A stretch of 8,569 nt of DNA, taken from an uncultured Bacteroidota bacterium. Lineage in GTDB: Bacteria > Bacteroidota > Bacteroidia > Bacteroidales > P3. This document shows positions 6,031 to 8,569 of this stretch, in pieces. The stretch covers positions 1 through 8,569 of the forward strand of contig CACXCY010000179.1 of assembly GCA_902766265.1 (NCBI GenBank), written 5' to 3'. The translations under genes and the position numbers were made by a program. The notes under the pieces were generated by a model. The model was given only the letters and a program-made list of their open reading frames with translations, did not search any database and had not been told where the DNA came from. Every line of letters begins with the position of its first letter. The stretch's first letter is position 1.

Positions 6031-6759
6031 ATGGAACTACTTGGCGATAAATCAGCGTTAGAAATGATTAGCGCGCAGTTGGTGGCTATCGATGCCGAAG
6101 AGACCGACGAGTTGCGAAGGTTGAAGCATGAGGCCGAACTGTCGCCCGACGACCCTGAGGTGTGGTTCAACTTGGGCGGTGCCTATGATGGATTGGCGTC
6201 GGCTCACAATGTGCTCACGGCCAACAAGGCGATGCTTATAGAGGCCGAAAGCCGCATGGCTGAGCAAGAGGAGGCCGACGGCGGGGATGACGCTCTGTCG
6301 GCAATGGACGGCGAAGCGGATAGCGAAGCGCTGCAATCGGACGGCGAAGCGGATGATGAGACGCTGCCATCCGACGAGGAAGCCGACGGCTGCGCGTCCT
6401 GTGGCGACGAGTGTGCGGCCGCGTGTCCTGATGAGCACTTCCAGCCCCTGCATACGGTGCAGGACGAGAAGAGCCGCGCTTTCTACAACAAGGCACTGGA
6501 GTGCTATCGGAAAGTGCTCCAACTGGAGCCGCAGTACTACGGCGTACTCTGTCAGATGGGACTTGTCTACAGTTACCTGAACGAGCACGACGAGGCCGTC
6601 AACGCCTTCAAACGCGCCCTTGAGCAGGATGAGGACTATTCGGCTGCCTACTATCTCGGCCACCTCTACATGGAGATGGGCGACGAGGCGGCTGCACGCC
6701 TGTATCTGCAAAAGGCGCAGGAGGGGGAGGACAGCGTCGAAGACCTTGAAAAATATTAG
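6031..6759 (+). CDS. TPR protein with acidic repeat and cysteine-rich insert
   Basis: A 242-residue cytoplasmic protein (no signal peptide or membrane segment). A first TPR starts at residues about 43-56 (VWFNLGGAYDGL). Its second helix is followed by an insert, about 79-146, that is highly acidic and partly repetitive. The TPR pattern resumes at FYNKALECYRKVLQLEP (151-167), with two clear repeats at about 170-203 and 204-237. The insert has 11-residue repeats beginning DGEAD, DGEAD and DEEAD, then C121-A-S-C124-G-D-E-C128-A-A-A-C132-P with H136 nearby, a possible metal-binding cluster. TPR proteins scaffold protein contacts; the partner is unknown. I chose the ATG at 6031 because the -7 box lies within the longer open frame starting at 5992. 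It ends 29 bases before purD, so they are probably co-transcribed, but no role in purine synthesis can be inferred from that alone. Confidence 0.85.
   Translation: MELLGDKSALEMISAQLVAIDAEETDELRRLKHEAELSPDDPEVWFNLGGAYDGLASAHNVLTANKAMLIEAESRMAEQEEADGGDDALSAMDGEADSEALQSDGEADDETLPSDEEADGCASCGDECAAACPDEHFQPLHTVQDEKSRAFYNKALECYRKVLQLEPQYYGVLCQMGLVYSYLNEHDEAVNAFKRALEQDEDYSAAYYLGHLYMEMGDEAAARLYLQKAQEGEDSVEDLEKY
6307..6405 (+). repeat. 33-bp in-frame tandem repeats within the TPR gene
   Basis: GACGGCGAAGCGGAT occurs at 6307-6321 and identically at 6340-6354, exactly 33 bases (11 codons) apart. A third, diverged copy starts at 6373. The encoded units are DGEADSEALQS, DGEADDETLPS and DEEADGCASCG. The period preserves the reading frame, so expansion or contraction would lengthen or shorten the acidic linker without breaking the protein. 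Confidence 0.8.
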
Positions 6760-6788
6760 CATCCAAACGCATAAAACAACATTACATT

Positions 6789-8099
6789 ATGAATATACTT
6801 CTTCTCGGTTCGGGCGGTCGCGAGCACGCTATCGCCTACAAGATATCCCAATCGTCCCTCTGCGAGCAACTCTTCATCGCTCCCGGCAACGCCGGCACCG
6901 ACGCCTGTGGCAAGAACGTCGACCTGAAGGTGGACGACTTCAGCGCCATTCGCAAGTTTGTGCTCGGCCACGATGTGCAGATGGTCGTCGTTGGTCCTGA
7001 GGCACCGTTGGTGGCGGGTATAGCCGACTATTTTGCAGATGACCCCAAGTTGCGCCACGTGATGGTCATAGGTCCCGGCAGCAAAGGTGCGCAGCTGGAG
7101 GGCAGCAAGGATTTCGCCAAGGCGTTCATGCAGCGGCACAACATCCCCACAGCCCAATACCGCACTTTCACTCGCGACACGCTAAGCGACGGCATCGAGT
7201 TCCTCTCCACCCTGCAAGCCCCCTACGTGCTCAAAGCCGACGGTCTGGCAGGGGGCAAGGGGGTGCTCATTGTGCCCACGCTGGCGGAGGCGGAGCGGGA
7301 ACTGCGCTCCATGTTGGAGGATGCCAAGTTTGGCGATGCCTCTTCGAAAGTGGTCGTCGAGCAGTTCCTCAGCGGCATCGAACTCTCCGTGTTTGTGCTC
7401 ACCGACGGACAGCACTACCTCCTGCTGCCGTCGGCCAAGGACTACAAGCGCATCGGCGAGGGCGACACAGGGCTCAACACAGGCGGCATGGGTTCGGTGA
7501 GTCCCGTGCCTTTTGCCGACAAGGAGTTCATGAAGAAGGTGGAGGAGCGCATTGTGAAGCGCACCATCCGCGGCCTCATCAAGGAGGAAATCCCTTACAA
7601 GGGCTTTATCTTCGTGGGTCTGATGAATGTGGCGGGCGACCCCTATGTAATCGAGTACAACGTGCGTATGGGCGACCCTGAGACCGAGTCGGTCTTTCCA
7701 CGCATCAAGAGCGACGTTGTGGAACTGTTCCAGCACACCTGGCACGGCACCCTCGACCAGTCGGACATCAGCATCGACAGCCGCACGGCGGCGTGCGTCA
7801 TGATGGTGGCCCAAGGTTATCCCGAGCACTATGAGAAAGGCAAAGCCATCCACGGGCTGGAGAATTTCGACGGCGAAGGCGTCCCTGGTGAGAAGCCCCT
7901 GGTGTTCCACTGCGGCACCAAGACCGACGCCCAGGGACAGGTGCTGACCAACGGCGGGCGGGTGATATGCGTCACTTGCTTCGCCAACACGCTGCCCGAG
8001 GCCTTGCTCAAGAGTTATCAGTCGGCCGACCTCATCCAGTGGGAGGGCAAATATATGCGTCGCGACATCGGGCAAGACCTGCTGAAACTGATGGTCTGA
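6789..8099 (+). CDS. purD: Phosphoribosylamine-glycine ligase (GAR synthetase)
   Basis: A 436-residue cytoplasmic enzyme that joins glycine to 5-phosphoribosylamine using ATP, the second step of de novo purine synthesis. The N-terminal domain starts MNILLLGSGGREHAI and includes APGNAGT (31-37) and VVVGPEAPLVAGI. The ATP-grasp domain (about 105-300) contains VLKADGLAGGKGV (147-159), AKDYKRIGEGDTGLNTGGMG (216-235) and the GARS signature NVRMGDPETES (291-301) with metal-binding E288 and N291 positions. The C-terminal domain (about 330-436) includes GGRVICVTCFA. Length is normal for a monofunctional PurD and no key motif is missing. It is the second gene of a probable two-gene transcript after the TPR gene. 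No clear terminator follows its stop; instead a gene remnant begins at once. Confidence 0.97.
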   Translation: MNILLLGSGGREHAIAYKISQSSLCEQLFIAPGNAGTDACGKNVDLKVDDFSAIRKFVLGHDVQMVVVGPEAPLVAGIADYFADDPKLRHVMVIGPGSKGAQLEGSKDFAKAFMQRHNIPTAQYRTFTRDTLSDGIEFLSTLQAPYVLKADGLAGGKGVLIVPTLAEAERELRSMLEDAKFGDASSKVVVEQFLSGIELSVFVLTDGQHYLLLPSAKDYKRIGEGDTGLNTGGMGSVSPVPFADKEFMKKVEERIVKRTIRGLIKEEIPYKGFIFVGLMNVAGDPYVIEYNVRMGDPETESVFPRIKSDVVELFQHTWHGTLDQSDISIDSRTAACVMMVAQGYPEHYEKGKAIHGLENFDGEGVPGEKPLVFHCGTKTDAQGQVLTNGGRVICVTCFANTLPEALLKSYQSADLIQWEGKYMRRDIGQDLLKLMV

Positions 8100-8103
8100 G
8101 CCG

Positions 8104-8302
8104 TCGGCAGGCATCGTTCCGCCCCCCGCAGGCATGTGGGTGAGCAGTTTCGTGATGCCCCCCCATCGGCATCCTCCTCACCCTGCAGGTCAAGACCGAC
8201 CGCGACCTGGTCCTGGGACAGTGGTTTGGACTAGTGGACGAGCGGATTAAGACCCGTTGGCACCTGCTGCAGATGCGTTATCGTCGCCGCCACACTGCCT
8301 GA
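8104..8302 (+). pseudogene. Remnant of a membrane-protein 3' end, LptF/LptG-like
   Basis: Two abutting reading frames look like one decayed coding end. Frame A runs without a stop from just inside the purD end and reads AGIVPPPAGMWVSSFVMPP by 8163. Frame B starts at the run of seven C (8158-8164) and continues IGILLTLQVKTDRD, then LVLGQWFGLVDERIKTRW, to a TGA at 8300-8302. Removing one C joins them as GMWVSSFVMPPIGILLTL, which resembles the last transmembrane segment and tail of YjgP/YjgQ (LptF/LptG) lipopolysaccharide-export permeases as found in Bacteroidetes. That identity is from memory of the family pattern and is tentative. There is no 5' part: the segment starts at the purD stop, so most of the gene has been lost. 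A sequencing error in the C run would restore the frame but not the missing front. Confidence 0.45.
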
Positions 8303-8365
8303 TGCCGTCATCCTGACACATCGCAATGACAAGTCAACATCTTGTCTAATTAAAACGGAAAACCG

Positions 8366-8427
8366 GAGAGTGCCGAATGTTAAACCACCTGTAGTGTTGG
8401 TTCCAGAAAATTAACATTTCGGCTCTC
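8366..8427. repeat. Imperfect inverted repeat with nested hairpin
   Basis: The left arm 8366-8383 (GAGAGTGCCGAATGTTAA) pairs with the right arm 8411-8427 (TTAACATTTCGGCTCTC): five, four and seven base pairs, interrupted by a two-base bulge (8371-8372) and a one-base bulge (8418). The 27-base centre holds a small nested pair, AACCA (8383-8387) with TGGTT (8398-8402). No T tract follows, so a simple terminator is unlikely. Confidence 0.7.
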
Positions 8428-8444
8428 AAAACGCGAAAAAATAC

Positions 8445-8521
8445 CTACTGCTACGCTACTGCTTGGCTACTGCTACGCTACCAGCAAGCTACTGTTTGGC
8501 TACTGACGGACTACTTACCGT
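8445..8521. repeat. 11-bp direct tandem repeat array, seven units
   Basis: Seven contiguous 11-base units: CTACTGCTACG, CTACTGCTTGG, CTACTGCTACG, CTACCAGCAAG, CTACTGTTTGG, CTACTGACGGA, CTACTTACCGT. CTAC is kept in all seven and CTACTG in five; the other five positions vary. The first and third units are identical. Similarity decays towards the right end. The array follows the inverted repeat by 17 bases. Confidence 0.85.
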
Positions 8522-8569
8522 ACTGATATTCAATAGAGTATATATTATATTGACAATTGTTAAAATTTA

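Larger units (their letters stand above)
8303..8569. other. AT-rich non-coding right end with repeats
   Basis: No gene is recognised here. In order it holds a weak hairpin (GACAAG 8328-8333 with CTTGTC 8341-8346, no T tract), an imperfect inverted repeat (8366-8427), an 11-bp tandem array (8445-8521), and an AT-rich end with a near-palindrome TTGACAATTGTTAA (8550-8563). One frame is open from the array to the window edge, but its composition just reflects the repeats. Confidence 0.6.

Noticed and set aside
6058..6762. Minus-strand frame open for 234 codons opposite the TPR gene
   Set aside because: Leu/Val/Arg-rich shadow; the plus strand has real TPR patterns and a suitable promoter.
7182..8135. 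Minus-strand frame open for 317 codons opposite purD
   Set aside because: It lies antisense to an unmistakable purD, its translation is His- and Val-rich without family motifs, and GC-rich codons on the other strand explain the absence of stops.
8328..8346. Possible purD terminator (GACAAG/CTTGTC hairpin)
   Set aside because: Only six base pairs with a seven-base loop and no T tract; about 230 bases after the purD stop.
8445..8521. Possible CRISPR array
   Set aside because: Units are only 11 bases and contiguous, with no spacers of 25-40 bases and no cas gene nearby.

Overview
The window looks like a core chromosomal segment from a member of the Bacteroidota, most likely Bacteroidales. Several Bacteroidetes-type -7 boxes (TAnnTTTG) lie 20 to 110 bases before start codons. 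There are no strong Shine-Dalgarno sequences. The lipoprotein carries a DUF4369 domain, which is typical of this phylum, and the pgi, purD, ssb and mutY products look like the versions found there. Coding DNA is fairly GC-rich, while promoter regions and the right end are AT-rich. I see no phage, transposase, CRISPR array or RNA gene.

Layout from left to right. A minus-strand lipoprotein gene with an N-terminal DUF4369 domain (62-781) is divergent from pgi (1100-2407, plus), with a 318-base promoter region between them. pgi converges on a four-gene minus-strand cluster and they share a stem-loop terminator at 2433-2464. In transcription order the cluster is a HAD-superfamily phosphatase (5939-5079), a radical SAM protein (5058-4126), mutY (4106-3015) and ssb (2965-2510). 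The first three genes are separated by only 19-20 bases. ssb follows 49 bases after mutY and appears to have an extra promoter of its own. Divergent from this cluster, across a 91-base gap with back-to-back -7 boxes, is a TPR-protein gene (6031-6759) followed after 29 bases by purD (6789-8099).

The last 470 bases (8100-8569) hold no intact gene. Immediately after the purD stop is what looks like the decayed 3' end of a membrane-protein gene, resembling the LptF/LptG (YjgP/YjgQ) C-terminus, with a frame break in a run of seven C. Further right are an imperfect inverted repeat (8366-8427) and a seven-unit 11-bp direct repeat array (8445-8521).

Functionally the window is mostly housekeeping: sugar-phosphate interconversion (Pgi), purine synthesis (PurD), and oxidative-damage repair plus single-strand DNA binding (MutY, SSB). 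The HAD and radical SAM genes have no assigned substrates, and their tight linkage to mutY is the most interesting gene association. The two best candidates for something undescribed are the non-coding repeat element at 8366-8521 and the TPR protein, whose TPR fold is interrupted by a repetitive acidic insert ending in a ferredoxin-like cysteine cluster. I did not find convincing evidence for a complete new biological system.
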